Of a stretch of DNA of 64,000 nt, positions 26,176 through 34,655 are shown one piece after another (the stretch's first letter is position 1; every line of letters starts with the position of its first letter). Source of the stretch: Mycobacterium neglectum (GTDB lineage Bacteria; Actinomycetota; Actinomycetes; Mycobacteriales; Mycobacteriaceae); contig NZ_NVQE01000033.1 of assembly GCF_002591975.1 (NCBI RefSeq), positions 1-64,000 of the forward strand. Direction: 5' to 3'. Below the pieces are notes generated by a model, which was not told where the DNA came from, did not search any database, and worked only from the letters and a program-made list of their open reading frames with translations. The translations under genes and the position numbers were made by a program.

Positions 26176-27423
26176 ATGTTGGAATGGACAGACGTTGATC
26201 TTGCCGTGCGCGATGCCGTACGAGAGTTCGTGGACAAAGAGATTCGGCCCCATGTCGACGATCTCGAAAGCGGCGAGATGGAGCCCTACCCCATCATCCG
26301 CAAGCTGTTCACGACGTTCGGTATCGCCGAGATGTCCCGCGAATCCCTCAACAAGCGGCTCGCCCGCCTGCGCGATGGTCGCGCCTCGTCCTCCGAGGAT
26401 GAACCATCCGGCGGCGGCTTCGGCGGTTCGGGCAGCATGGGATACGTCGTGGTCAGCGAGTTGTGCCGAGTCAATATGGGGATCGTCGCAGGCATGGGCG
26501 TCAGCCTCGGGCTGACGGTGCCGACCATCATGGGCCGCGGCACGCTCGCCCAACAGGAGCGCTGGCTGCCGGATCTGGTCACCTACGACAAGATCGGCGC
26601 GTGGGCGATCACCGAACCCGATTCGGGCTCGGATGCTTTCGGCGGCATGAAGTCCTATGTCGTGCGCGACGGTGACGACTACATCCTCAACGGCCAGAAG
26701 ACGTTCATCACCAACGGCCCCGATGCCGACGTCGTGGTGGTATACGCCAAGCTCGACGAACGCGATGGCGCCGACAAGCGTGACCGCAAGGTGCTGACGT
26801 TTGTGCTCGATCGCGGCATGGACGGTTTCGTTCAGTCAAAACCATTCCGCAAGATGGGAATTCACAGCTCTCGTACCGGCGAACTGTTCTTCAACAACGT
26901 TCGACTCGGGCGTGACCGGCTGCTCGGCGAGACCGAAGGAGACCCCACCGACTCGGCATCCGACGGGCGCGCCAGCGCGCGGTCCAACTTCTCGGCAGAA
27001 CGCATCGGCGTTGCGGCAATGTCGCTGGGCGTCATCGAGGAATGCCTGCGGCTGTGCGTCGAATATGCGAAGACCCGAAAGCTGTGGGGTAAGGAGATCG
27101 GTCAGTTCCAGCTGATCCAGCTGAAGCTGGCGAACATGGAAGTCGCCCGGATGAATGTGCGCAACATCCTGTTTCGCGTGATCGAGTCCGCCGAGAAGGG
27201 TAAGACGATCTCGCTGTCTGAGGCATCGGCGATCAAATGGTATTGCTCGCAGGCCGCCACCGATGTCGCGATGGAGGCCGTGCAGGTGTTCGGCGGCAAC
27301 GGATACATGACCGAGTATCGCGTCGAGCAGTTGGCCCGCGACGCCAAGTCGTTGATGATCTACGCCGGCAGCAACGAGATTCAGATCACCCACGTCGCTG
27401 CGGGTCTGCTCAACGGCAACTAG
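26176..27423 (+). CDS. Acyl-CoA dehydrogenase family protein (FadE)
   Basis: FAD-dependent acyl-CoA dehydrogenase of 415 residues. Visible are WAITEPDSGSDAFG (substrate and FAD contacts), FITNGPDADVVVVYA and the C-terminal QVFGGNGYMTEY. The MCAD-type catalytic Glu (YEG) is replaced by Ala397 in IYAGSNEIQ. Glu275 in SAERIGVAAMSLG sits at the position used by isovaleryl- and long-chain acyl-CoA dehydrogenases, so activity is probably kept with that geometry. An insertion rich in Gly/Ser/Glu lies around 75-90. Likely operon with the oxygenase gene. The stop codon overlaps that of the next, converging gene. Confidence 0.9.
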   Translation: MLEWTDVDLAVRDAVREFVDKEIRPHVDDLESGEMEPYPIIRKLFTTFGIAEMSRESLNKRLARLRDGRASSSEDEPSGGGFGGSGSMGYVVVSELCRVNMGIVAGMGVSLGLTVPTIMGRGTLAQQERWLPDLVTYDKIGAWAITEPDSGSDAFGGMKSYVVRDGDDYILNGQKTFITNGPDADVVVVYAKLDERDGADKRDRKVLTFVLDRGMDGFVQSKPFRKMGIHSSRTGELFFNNVRLGRDRLLGETEGDPTDSASDGRASARSNFSAERIGVAAMSLGVIEECLRLCVEYAKTRKLWGKEIGQFQLIQLKLANMEVARMNVRNILFRVIESAEKGKTISLSEASAIKWYCSQAATDVAMEAVQVFGGNGYMTEYRVEQLARDAKSLMIYAGSNEIQITHVAAGLLNGN

Positions 27424-27752
27424 GCGGCCGGCTCACCCGGTTGCCCGGCTCTGCGGGATATCTCAGCGACTTGGTCGTGTAGAGCAAGCACGCGCAGGTG
27501 GATACGGTGCTCGGTCGCGCGCGGCATCGATGCGGGGCAGTAACGGCCGCGCCGAAGCCGGAGCACCCGACCGCGGCCGATCTCCCAGCGAAGCGCGTCC
27601 GACACCGCCTTGGACGTACCTCCCGCGGTGTGAAAGCCGTGGTACGTCAGCGCGTCGATCAGTTCGGCGATGGTGGAAGGCCCGTGGTCGAACAGGTACG
27701 CGGTGAGCAGGTACCGAAGGTCGGAACCCCTCACCTCGAGCGAGTCGGTCAT
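27420..27752 (-). CDS. Small basic protein, probable winged-helix DNA-binding
   Basis: Protein of 110 residues starting MTDSLEVRGSDLRYLL. The segment AYLFDHGPSTIAELIDALTYHGF, then SKAVSDALRWEIGRGRVLRLRRGRYCP, has the pattern of a winged helix: a helix-turn-helix followed by a basic beta wing. The function is inferred from this pattern only. The gene converges on fadE and diverges from the SDR gene across a 57-base palindromic element. Confidence 0.65.
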   Translation of the reverse strand: MTDSLEVRGSDLRYLLTAYLFDHGPSTIAELIDALTYHGFHTAGGTSKAVSDALRWEIGRGRVLRLRRGRYCPASMPRATEHRIHLRVLALHDQVAEISRRAGQPGEPAA

Positions 27753-27793
27753 GGGCAGAGAATGGCACGGAGGTACGACATGTCAGCTTTCGT

Positions 27794-27850
27794 CGAGTGG
27801 CCAGTTAGTCGACGATTCCGGGCGGGATCCGTCAGATAACTGGCCACTCG
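27794..27850. repeat. 57-base near-complete palindrome between divergent genes
   Basis: Perfect 14-base arms CGAGTGGCCAGTTA (27794-27807) and TAACTGGCCACTCG (27837-27850). The 29 bases between them are also largely complementary (GACG with CGTC, ATTCC with GGGAT around a GGGC loop). Each arm contains TGGCCA. It lies between the starts of the small winged-helix-like gene and the SDR gene, so it is not a terminator. It could be a paired operator or an inserted palindromic repeat. Confidence 0.65.
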
Positions 27851-27882
27851 GCGGATGTCAGTATGCCGACTAGCCTGATCGC

Positions 27883-28662
27883 GTGGACCTGAAGAACCAG
27901 ACAGCACTGATCACCGGAGCCAGCGGAGGAATCGGCGAGGAGTTCGCCGTTCAATTCGCGAAGCGCGGGGTGAACCTCGTGCTGGTCGCACGTCGCGCCG
28001 AGAAACTCGCTGAGCTGCGCAAAACGCTGACCGAGCGGCATCCCGACCTCACGGTCGACGTGATCGCCGCCGATCTCGCCGAACCGGGGTCCGGCCCCGA
28101 CCTGGCGTCGAAAGTCAGTGACCTCGGCAGGACGATCGACATTCTCGTGAACAACGCCGGCGTCGGCCTGCACGGCAAGTTCGTTGGGCAGGACGCGGCC
28201 GCGAATTCCGCCCAGATCCAGCTGAACTGCGGCACCCTGGTCGACCTGACGGCGTGCTATCTGCCCGCCATGACGGCGGCCGGTCGCGGCGTGGTCATCA
28301 ACGTCGCGTCGACCGCGGCATTTCAGCCGACACCCGGCATGGCGGTCTACGGCGCCACGAAGGCATTCGTGCTGTCGTTCACCGAGGCGCTCTGGCAGGA
28401 GTGCAAGGGGACGGGGGTGCGGGTGCTCGCGCTGTGCCCGGGCGCCACCGAGACGGAGTTCTTCTCACGAACCGGGGAAGAGTTCCTCACCGACGGCAGG
28501 CAGACGCCCAAACAAGTGGTCGATACCGCGCTGGCGGCACTGGACAAGTCCACTCCGACCGTCGTCTCGGGTTGGCGGAACGCTCTGCTTGCCACCGGAT
28601 ACCGCATCACTCCGCGCAAGCTGATGGTTCAGATCTCCGAGCAGCTGCTAAAAGCCAACTAG
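27883..28662 (+). CDS. Short-chain dehydrogenase/reductase
   Basis: NAD(P)-dependent oxidoreductase of 259 residues from a GTG start. It has the cofactor loop TGASGGIG near the N-terminus, NNAG (VNNAGVG), the catalytic Ser in INVASTAAF and YGATK, i.e. the YxxxK pair. The early Arg-rich VARRAEKL suggests NADP preference. The C-terminus has basic, membrane-associating character (YRITPRKLMVQISEQLLKAN). Substrate unknown. Four-base overlap with tsnR at the 3' ends. Confidence 0.88.
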   Translation: MDLKNQTALITGASGGIGEEFAVQFAKRGVNLVLVARRAEKLAELRKTLTERHPDLTVDVIAADLAEPGSGPDLASKVSDLGRTIDILVNNAGVGLHGKFVGQDAAANSAQIQLNCGTLVDLTACYLPAMTAAGRGVVINVASTAAFQPTPGMAVYGATKAFVLSFTEALWQECKGTGVRVLALCPGATETEFFSRTGEEFLTDGRQTPKQVVDTALAALDKSTPTVVSGWRNALLATGYRITPRKLMVQISEQLLKAN

Positions 28663-29402
28663 CCGCGGTGCGCCATGGCGCTTTGATATAGGCAAATCGC
28701 CGCCGCCGATGCCACGTTGAGGCTTTCGGCGTTGCCCGGCATCGGAATCCGCACCCGATGGGTCGCGGCGGCTGCCAGTTCGGCCGCCAAGCCGTGCGCC
28801 TCCGGTCCGAACAGCCATGCCGTCGGGACGGCCAAATCCGTTTCGTCCAGCATTATTTCGCCGTCGACGGCGGTGGCCAGAACCGCGAGACCGGCCGCGC
28901 TGATCGCCGAAACCGCCGCAGCGGCATCCACCTCGGAAACGACGGGGATCGAGAAGATGCTTCCCGCCGAGGCGCGCAGGCACTTGCCGTTGTACGGATC
29001 GACACTGTGGCCGACGAGCACAACGGCGTCGGCGCCCATCGCATCGGCGACACGTATCAGGGTTCCGGCGTTGCCGGGCTCGGAGATCTCCGCCGCGACC
29101 GCAAGCAGCCGTGGCGAATCGGCGAGCACGTCGTCAAGCGAGGTCTCGGGCACCGAGCACACCGCGATCAGGCCAACCGGAGTCACCGTCTCCGACAATG
29201 CCTTTGCGGCACGCTCAGTCACCAGGTGCACCTGTGTACCGGCCAGCAGCGAACCGAATCGGTCCTGCGCGGCTTCGGTGACGAAGACCTCGGAAACGAG
29301 TCCGCGCCGCAACGCGGCCTCGACGAGGTTGGGCCCCTCGGCGAGAAAGCGTGCGGCGCGGCGTCGTCCGACGTGGCGGTGCAGCTTGATCGCTGCTGCC
29401 AC
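28659..29402 (-). CDS. tsnR: SpoU/TrmH-family RNA 2'-O-methyltransferase
   Basis: SPOUT-fold methyltransferase, counterpart of Rv1644 (TsnR). N-terminal RNA substrate-binding domain (LAEGPNLVEAALRRG), then the knotted SAM-binding domain with ISEPGNAGTLIRVADAMGAD, LFGPEAHGL and the C-terminal RIPMPGNAESLNVASAAAI. The GTG at 29402 gives 247 residues. M. tuberculosis TsnR has about 13 more; here the matching upstream residues TLTERADR are in frame but preceded only by a CTG that overlaps the rplT stop, so the true start may be that CTG at 29429. Confidence 0.9.
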   Translation of the reverse strand: MAAAIKLHRHVGRRRAARFLAEGPNLVEAALRRGLVSEVFVTEAAQDRFGSLLAGTQVHLVTERAAKALSETVTPVGLIAVCSVPETSLDDVLADSPRLLAVAAEISEPGNAGTLIRVADAMGADAVVLVGHSVDPYNGKCLRASAGSIFSIPVVSEVDAAAAVSAISAAGLAVLATAVDGEIMLDETDLAVPTAWLFGPEAHGLAAELAAAATHRVRIPMPGNAESLNVASAAAICLYQSAMAHRG

Positions 29403-29425
29403 CCGGTCTGCGCGTTCGGTGAGCG

Positions 29426-29815
29426 TCAGGCAGCCTCGCCCGACGGTGCGTTCACATCACTGGGCAACGCGCCCTTGGCAACCTCGACCAACGCGGTGAA
29501 CGCGGCGGGGTCACTGACGGCGATCTCGGCGAGGTTCTTGCGATCCACCTCGACACCGGCCAGCTTGAGACCCTGGATAAGGCGGTTGTAGGTGATGCCG
29601 TTGGCGCGGCCAGCCGCATTGATCCGCGAGATCCACAGCTTGCGGAAATCGCCCTTACGAGCCTTGCGATCGCGGTAGGCATAGGTCAACGAATGCAGCT
29701 GCTGCTCTTTGGCTTTGCGATACAGCCGCGACCGCTGACCGCGGTAGCCCTTGGATGCTTTGAGTACTGTGCGCCGCTTCTTTTGCGCATTCACTGCGCG
29801 CTTCACGCGTGCCAT
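29426..29815 (-). CDS. rplT: 50S ribosomal protein L20
   Basis: Ribosomal protein of 129 residues with the basic N-terminus MARVKRAVNAQKKRRTVLK and the family sequence SRLYRKAKEQQLHSLTYAYRDRK. L20 is an early assembly protein and in several bacteria represses its own operon by binding a leader. Third gene of infC-rpmI-rplT. Confidence 0.97.
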   Translation of the reverse strand: MARVKRAVNAQKKRRTVLKASKGYRGQRSRLYRKAKEQQLHSLTYAYRDRKARKGDFRKLWISRINAAGRANGITYNRLIQGLKLAGVEVDRKNLAEIAVSDPAAFTALVEVAKGALPSDVNAPSGEAA

Positions 29816-29870
29816 GGGGGTATTCCTCTTCGTTCAGGTCCGTTCAGGTCCGGACCGGGGTCTGGGGCTG

Positions 29871-30065
29871 TCAGCCGTTCAGCAGTTTCTTGACGCGCTT
29901 GACGTCGTTGGCCGCCACCTCGGTGCGGCCGTCCAGCCGACGGGTGCGCTTGCTCGGCTTGTGCTCGAGCAAGTGCCGCTTGTTGGCCTTCTGGCGCACG
30001 ATCTTTCCGGTCCCGGTGGCCCGGAACCGCTTGGAAGCGCCGCTATGGGTCTTCGCCTTTGGCAT
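29871..30065 (-). CDS. rpmI: 50S ribosomal protein L35
   Basis: Protein of 64 residues, MPKAKTHSGASKRFRATG onward, with the conserved RRLDGRTEVA tail region. It lies 11 bases after infC and 55 before rplT. Confidence 0.97.
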   Translation of the reverse strand: MPKAKTHSGASKRFRATGTGKIVRQKANKRHLLEHKPSKRTRRLDGRTEVAANDVKRVKKLLNG

Positions 30066-30076
30066 GTGTCCTCAGT

Positions 30077-30685
30077 TCAGTTCTGTGGTGTTTCGGTCGG
30101 TGCGCTCTCGGCGGGCTGCGCGCGTTGCGCGGCCGGAGCGTCGGCATCGTGCGCCGCCTTGGCACGAGTCTTCGCGCCGCGGTGCGGTGCCAGCACCATC
30201 GTCATGTTGCGACCGTCCTGCTTGGCCGACGTCTCGACGAAGCCGTAATCGGCGACGTCGGCGCCCAGCCGCTGCAGGAGTCGATAGCCCAGCTCGGGCC
30301 TCGACTGCTCGCGTCCGCGGAACATGATGGTCACCTTGACCTTCGACCCTGCTTGCAGGAAGCGGACGACGTGGCCCTTTTTGGTCTCGTAGTCGTGCGG
30401 GTCGATCTTGGGTCGGAGCTTCTGTTCCTTGACGACGGTCTGCTGCTGGTTCTTGCGAGACTCGCGCGCCTTCTGCGCCGTCTCGTATTTGAACTTGCCG
30501 TAGTCCATGATCTTGCAAACCGGGGGTTTGGCGTCTGGGGCTACTTCGACAAGGTCGAGATCGGCATCCGCGGCGACGCGGAGAGCGTCTTCGATGCGCA
30601 CAATGCCTACTTGCTCGCCGCCCGGTCCGATCAGACGGACTTCAGGTACGCGAATGCGCTCGTTGACGCGGGTCTCAGTGCTGAT
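30077..30685 (-). CDS. infC: Translation initiation factor IF-3
   Basis: IF-3 prevents premature subunit joining and checks start-codon pairing. N-domain TETRVNERIRVPEVRLIG, linker, then C-domain with KGHVVRFLQAGSKVKV and FRGREQSRPELG. Start choice matters. A full AGGAGG (30695-30690) sits four bases before ATC at 30685, giving 202 residues (about 201 in M. tuberculosis). Rare AUU/AUC starts are a hallmark of infC and underlie IF-3 autoregulation in E. coli. A GTG at 30718, preceded by AGAGG at seven bases, would add 11 residues. The Ala/Pro-rich C-terminal tail is typical of mycobacteria. Confidence 0.95.
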   Translation of the reverse strand: MSTETRVNERIRVPEVRLIGPGGEQVGIVRIEDALRVAADADLDLVEVAPDAKPPVCKIMDYGKFKYETAQKARESRKNQQQTVVKEQKLRPKIDPHDYETKKGHVVRFLQAGSKVKVTIMFRGREQSRPELGYRLLQRLGADVADYGFVETSAKQDGRNMTMVLAPHRGAKTRAKAAHDADAPAAQRAQPAESAPTETPQN

Positions 30686-30770
30686 GGGGCCTCCTATGTT
30701 GTCGTCTAGGAACCCCACCCATCAGCCTCTGTTCAAGGAACAGAAAAGCCCTGCTCAAAGCAGGGCCCAT
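30675..30770 (-). other. Possible short upstream ORF overlapping the infC start
   Basis: An ATG at 30770 opens 31 codons (MGPALSRAFLFLEQRLMGG...) in a frame different from infC. It passes through the terminator-like hairpin and ends with TGA just inside infC, past the ATC start. It could couple leader translation to hairpin formation and infC initiation. There is no clear ribosome binding site, so this is a weak candidate. Confidence 0.25.
30741..30766 (-). terminator. Intrinsic-terminator-like hairpin in the infC leader (candidate attenuator)
   Basis: On the minus strand GCCCTGCT-TTG-AGCAGGGC (30766-30748) forms a perfect 8-base-pair stem directly followed by TTTTCTG. It lies 50-80 bases upstream of infC, inside its own leader, so it would act as an attenuator of infC-rpmI-rplT. 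Confidence 0.65.
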
Positions 30771-30781
30771 AGCCGACCAGG

Positions 30782-30800
30782 ACAGGCATCGGATGCCTGT
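30782..30800 (-). promoter_or_regulatory. Second hairpin in the infC leader
   Basis: ACAGGCATC-G-GATGCCTGT is a perfect 9-base inverted repeat lying just upstream of the terminator-like hairpin. GACC/GGTC-rich segments that can pair lie further upstream (30801-30826). Together they look like a structured leader; the ligand or protein sensed is unknown. Confidence 0.5.
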
Positions 30801-30899
30801 GACCGGACCGCTGGACCGGTATGGTCAGCGGTGGGAGTGGGACTCCACTTGCTGTCCCTGGCGTACGCCGGGACGGTCGCGCATGCCATCCTATCAGGG

Positions 30900-31262
30900 A
30901 TGACCCAGGATCCCGCATCGCCCGAACCGGCGGCCGAGCTGCCGACCCGCGAGCTGGCCGATATCCCCGCCGTCGAGGTGATCACCAGGTCGGCGGTCAT
31001 GTTGATGAGTGCCGCGGCCGAGAAGCTCGGGCTGTCGGCTGAGGATCCCGACGACAGCCCGCACCGCGATCTCGACGAGGCGCGCCGGCTGATCACGGCG
31101 CTCGCGGGTTTGGTTACGGCCTCCGCCGAGTACCTCGGACCGCACGCCGGACCGGTCCGCGATGGGTTGAAGAGCCTGCAGCTCGCATTCCGCGAGGCCA
31201 GCGCCGCACCGGAGGAACCGGGTCACGGTCCCGGGGAGAAATACACCGGCCCTGTCTGGTAG
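30900..31262 (+). CDS. DUF1844 protein
   Basis: Acidic protein of 120 residues starting MTQDPASPEPAAE. The DUF1844 core is SAVMLMSAAAEKLGL followed by DLDEARRLITALAGLVTAS. Function unknown. Divergent from infC; open frame upstream of 30900 overlaps the infC leader and is not coding. LysX follows 45 bases later on the same strand. Confidence 0.85.
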   Translation: MTQDPASPEPAAELPTRELADIPAVEVITRSAVMLMSAAAEKLGLSAEDPDDSPHRDLDEARRLITALAGLVTASAEYLGPHAGPVRDGLKSLQLAFREASAAPEEPGHGPGEKYTGPVW

Positions 31263-31307
31263 CTACTCACACCAATTTGACCGGCCGAGCGAATATCCTC
31301 GCGCCTT

Positions 31308-34300
31308 ATGACCATCACTAGCCCGGCCGGCTCAGCGAACATCGCCAACGCCCGCCGCAACTCCGCGTTCAGGTGGGTGCCTGCCGCGGCCGGCTGGACG
31401 GTCGGCATCATCGCCACGCTGTCGCTCGTTGCGAGCGTCTCGCCGTTGTTCCGATCGCTGATCAAGGTGCCCCGCGAGTTCGTCAACGACTACATCTTCA
31501 ACTTCCCCGACACCAGCTTCGCGTGGGCGTTTGTGCTGGTACTGCTGGCCGCCGCGCTGGCAGCGCGTAAGAGCATCGCGTGGTGGATCCTCGTCGGATA
31601 CATGGTCGCGGCGGCCGGCTGGAACGTCGGGGACATCGTCTCCGGTGAGGAATCGTGGCTGCGCGAAAGCGGCGAGATCATCGGCCTGGCCTTCCACGTC
31701 GCCGCCATCGCATTCCTGATGTTGGCGCGCAAGGAGTTCTGGGCCAAAGTACGCCGCGGCGCGCTGATCAAAGCGGCGGCAACCCTTGTCGCCGGGCTGT
31801 TCGTCGGCACCCTGATCGGATGGGGCCTGATCGAGCTCTTCCCGGGGAGCTTGGCCCGCGAGGACCGCTTCTTCTACGCACTGAACCGGGTGGGCGCTTT
31901 TGCGGGCGCCAGCGCCGACTCGTTCACCGGTCACCCCCACGTGTTCATCAATGCGCTGCTCGGCCTCTTCGGCGCGCTGGCACTGATGGTGGCGGCGATC
32001 GTGTTGTTCCAGTCCCAACGCGCGGAGAATGCGCTCACCGGTGAAGACGAGTCGGCGATCCGGGGGCTGCTCGAGTTGTACGGCAAAAACGACTCGTTGG
32101 GCTACTTCGCGACGCGTCGCGACAAGTCGGTGGTGTTCGCGCCGACCGGCCGCGCCGCCATCACCTACCGCGTCGAGGTCGGTGTCTGCCTCGCCAGCGG
32201 CGATCCGGTCGGTGATCCCAAGGCCTGGCCGCAAGCCATCGAAGCGTGGCTGTTGCTATGCCAGGCCTACGGCTGGGCGCCAGGGGTGATGGGCGCGAGT
32301 TCGACTGCGGCCGAGGCATTCCGCGCGGCCGGCCTCAACGCCTTGCAGCTCGGCGACGAGGCGATCCTGTACCCCGACAATTTCCGATTATCGGGCCCGG
32401 ACATGCGCGCAGTGCGGCAGGCGGTGACCCGGGCGCGACGCGCGGGTGCCGTGGTGCGGATCCGCAGGCACCGCGATCTCGACCCTGACGAGATGGCCAA
32501 GGTGGTCGAACGAGCCGATACCTGGCGCGACACCGACGACGAGCGCGGCTTCTCCATGGCACTGGGCCGACTGGGCGACCCGGCCGACGGCGACTGCCTG
32601 CTGGTCGAAGCCATTCAGCCCGGTGCCGGCGGCGACCAGGTCGTCGCGATGCTCTCTCTGGTGCCGTGGGGTGCCAACGGAGCGTCGCTGGATCTGATGC
32701 GCCGCTCCCCGCAATCCCCCAACGGCACCATCGAGCTGATGGTCAGCGAGCTGTGCCTGCAGGCCGAAGGCATTGGCGTGAGCCGTGTTTCGCTGAACTT
32801 CGCGATGTTTCGCTCCGCGTTCGAACAAGGGGCTCAGCTCGGCGCCGGTCCGGTCGCGCGGCTGTGGCGCGCCCTTCTGGTGTTCTTCTCCCGCTGGTGG
32901 CAGCTGGAGACGCTGTACCGCTCGAACATGAAGTACCAGCCCGAGTGGGTCCCGCGCTACGCGTGCTACGAGGACGCCCGCCTGGTCCCCCGCGTCGGGG
33001 TGGCGTCGGTGATCGCAGAAGGCTTCCTGGTGCTGCCGTTCTCCCGCAGGCACTCCCAGCCGCACACCGGACATCACACCGCGGTGCCGCAGAGCATCGT
33101 CGATCGCGGCCTGTTGCACCCAGACGGCACCGCCCCTGATGTCGACGAACTTGCGGTGGGGCTGGACGAGGAGGAACGTTCTCGGCTACCCGAACAGGTC
33201 CGGGTCCGAATGGCCAAGCTCAAGACGTTGCAGGACAGCGGAATCGACGCCTACCCCGTCGGCGAAGAACCCAGCCACACCATCCTTGCCGCGGTCGAAT
33301 CGGAGGGCGCGGGCACGGTGACCGTGGCCGGGCGGGTACTGCGCATCCGCGATTACGGTGGCGTGCTGTTCGCGCAGCTGCGCGACTGGTCCGGGGAAGT
33401 TCAACTGCTGCTGGACAATTCGCTGCTCGAAGAGGGCACGACGGTGGATTTCACGCATGCTATCGATCTGGGCGACCTGATCGCAGTGTCCGGGACCATG
33501 GGATTCAGCAAGAAGGGCACCCGGTCGCTGATCGTGCTCAGCTGGCGGATGATCGGCAAATGCCTGCGCCCGCTGCCGGACAAGTGGAAGGGACTGACCG
33601 ATCAGGAGGCGCGGGTACGCGCCCGATATGTCGACCTGGCGATCAACTCCGAGGCCCGCGATCTGATCCGGGCCCGCAGCGGTGTTCTGCATGCGATCCG
33701 CGAAACCCTGTTCCACAAAGGATTTCTGGAGGTCGAGACGCCGATTCTGCAGCAGATCCACGGCGGCGCCAACGCCAGGCCGTTCCTGACCCACATCAAC
33801 GCCTATGACCTCGACCTGTACCTGCGGATCGCGCCGGAGCTGTACCTCAAGCGCCTGTGCGTCGGCGGTGTCGAGCGGGTCTTCGAGCTGGGCAGGGCAT
33901 TTCGCAACGAGGGCGTCGACTTCAGCCACAACCCCGAGTTCACGCTGCTGGAGGCCTATCAGGCCCATGCGGACTACAACGTGTGGATCGACGGCTGCCG
34001 GGAGCTGATCCAGAACGCCGCGCAAGCCGCCAACGGGGAGCACGTGTTCATGCGTCCCCGCGACGACGGCACGCTGGAGCCCGTCGACATCTCGGGCGCG
34101 TGGACGGTCAAGACCGTGCACCAGGCGGTGTCGGAGGCGCTGGGCGAAGAGATCGGTCCCGAGACGGACCTGACGACGCTGCGGCGGCTGTGTGACGGGG
34201 CGAAGATTCCTTACCTCACGCACTGGGACACCGGTGCGGTGGTGCTCGAACTGTACGAGCATCTGGTCGAGGACCGCACCGAGGCGCCGACGTTCTACAA

Positions 34301-34640
34301 GGACTTCCCCACGTCGGTGTCACCGCTGACGAGACCGCACCGCAGCATCCCGGGTATCGCCGAGCGCTGGGACCTGGTTGCGTGGGGCGTCGAACTGGGG
34401 ACGGCCTACAGCGAATTGACCGATCCCGTCGAGCAGCGCCGGCGGCTGCAGGAACAGTCGATGCTTGCGGCGGGCGGCGATCCGGAAGCCATGGAACTCG
34501 ACGAGGACTTCCTGCAGGCCATGGAGTACGCGATGCCCCCGACGGGTGGCCTCGGCATGGGCGTTGACCGCGTCGTCATGCTGATCACCGGCCGCAGCAT
34601 CCGCGAGACGCTGCCCTTCCCCCTGGCCAAACCGCGTTAG
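31308..34640 (+). CDS. lysX: Bifunctional lysyl-tRNA synthetase / lysylphosphatidylglycerol synthase
   Basis: Makes lysyl-phosphatidylglycerol, which lowers membrane negative charge and protects against cationic peptides. 1110 residues (Rv1640 about 1172). N-terminal part: six or so membrane segments up to about residue 235. Next is the MprF-type DUF2156 lysyl transferase domain (about 245-590). The C-terminal part is a class II LysRS with OB fold (about 660-750) and catalytic core with FRNEGVDFSHNPEFT (motif 2) and GLGMGVDRVVML (motif 3). A separate housekeeping LysRS is expected elsewhere. Confidence 0.95.
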   Translation: MTITSPAGSANIANARRNSAFRWVPAAAGWTVGIIATLSLVASVSPLFRSLIKVPREFVNDYIFNFPDTSFAWAFVLVLLAAALAARKSIAWWILVGYMVAAAGWNVGDIVSGEESWLRESGEIIGLAFHVAAIAFLMLARKEFWAKVRRGALIKAAATLVAGLFVGTLIGWGLIELFPGSLAREDRFFYALNRVGAFAGASADSFTGHPHVFINALLGLFGALALMVAAIVLFQSQRAENALTGEDESAIRGLLELYGKNDSLGYFATRRDKSVVFAPTGRAAITYRVEVGVCLASGDPVGDPKAWPQAIEAWLLLCQAYGWAPGVMGASSTAAEAFRAAGLNALQLGDEAILYPDNFRLSGPDMRAVRQAVTRARRAGAVVRIRRHRDLDPDEMAKVVERADTWRDTDDERGFSMALGRLGDPADGDCLLVEAIQPGAGGDQVVAMLSLVPWGANGASLDLMRRSPQSPNGTIELMVSELCLQAEGIGVSRVSLNFAMFRSAFEQGAQLGAGPVARLWRALLVFFSRWWQLETLYRSNMKYQPEWVPRYACYEDARLVPRVGVASVIAEGFLVLPFSRRHSQPHTGHHTAVPQSIVDRGLLHPDGTAPDVDELAVGLDEEERSRLPEQVRVRMAKLKTLQDSGIDAYPVGEEPSHTILAAVESEGAGTVTVAGRVLRIRDYGGVLFAQLRDWSGEVQLLLDNSLLEEGTTVDFTHAIDLGDLIAVSGTMGFSKKGTRSLIVLSWRMIGKCLRPLPDKWKGLTDQEARVRARYVDLAINSEARDLIRARSGVLHAIRETLFHKGFLEVETPILQQIHGGANARPFLTHINAYDLDLYLRIAPELYLKRLCVGGVERVFELGRAFRNEGVDFSHNPEFTLLEAYQAHADYNVWIDGCRELIQNAAQAANGEHVFMRPRDDGTLEPVDISGAWTVKTVHQAVSEALGEEIGPETDLTTLRRLCDGAKIPYLTHWDTGAVVLELYEHLVEDRTEAPTFYKDFPTSVSPLTRPHRSIPGIAERWDLVAWGVELGTAYSELTDPVEQRRRLQEQSMLAAGGDPEAMELDEDFLQAMEYAMPPTGGLGMGVDRVVMLITGRSIRETLPFPLAKPR

Positions 34641-34655
34641 CAGCTTCTTCACAGC

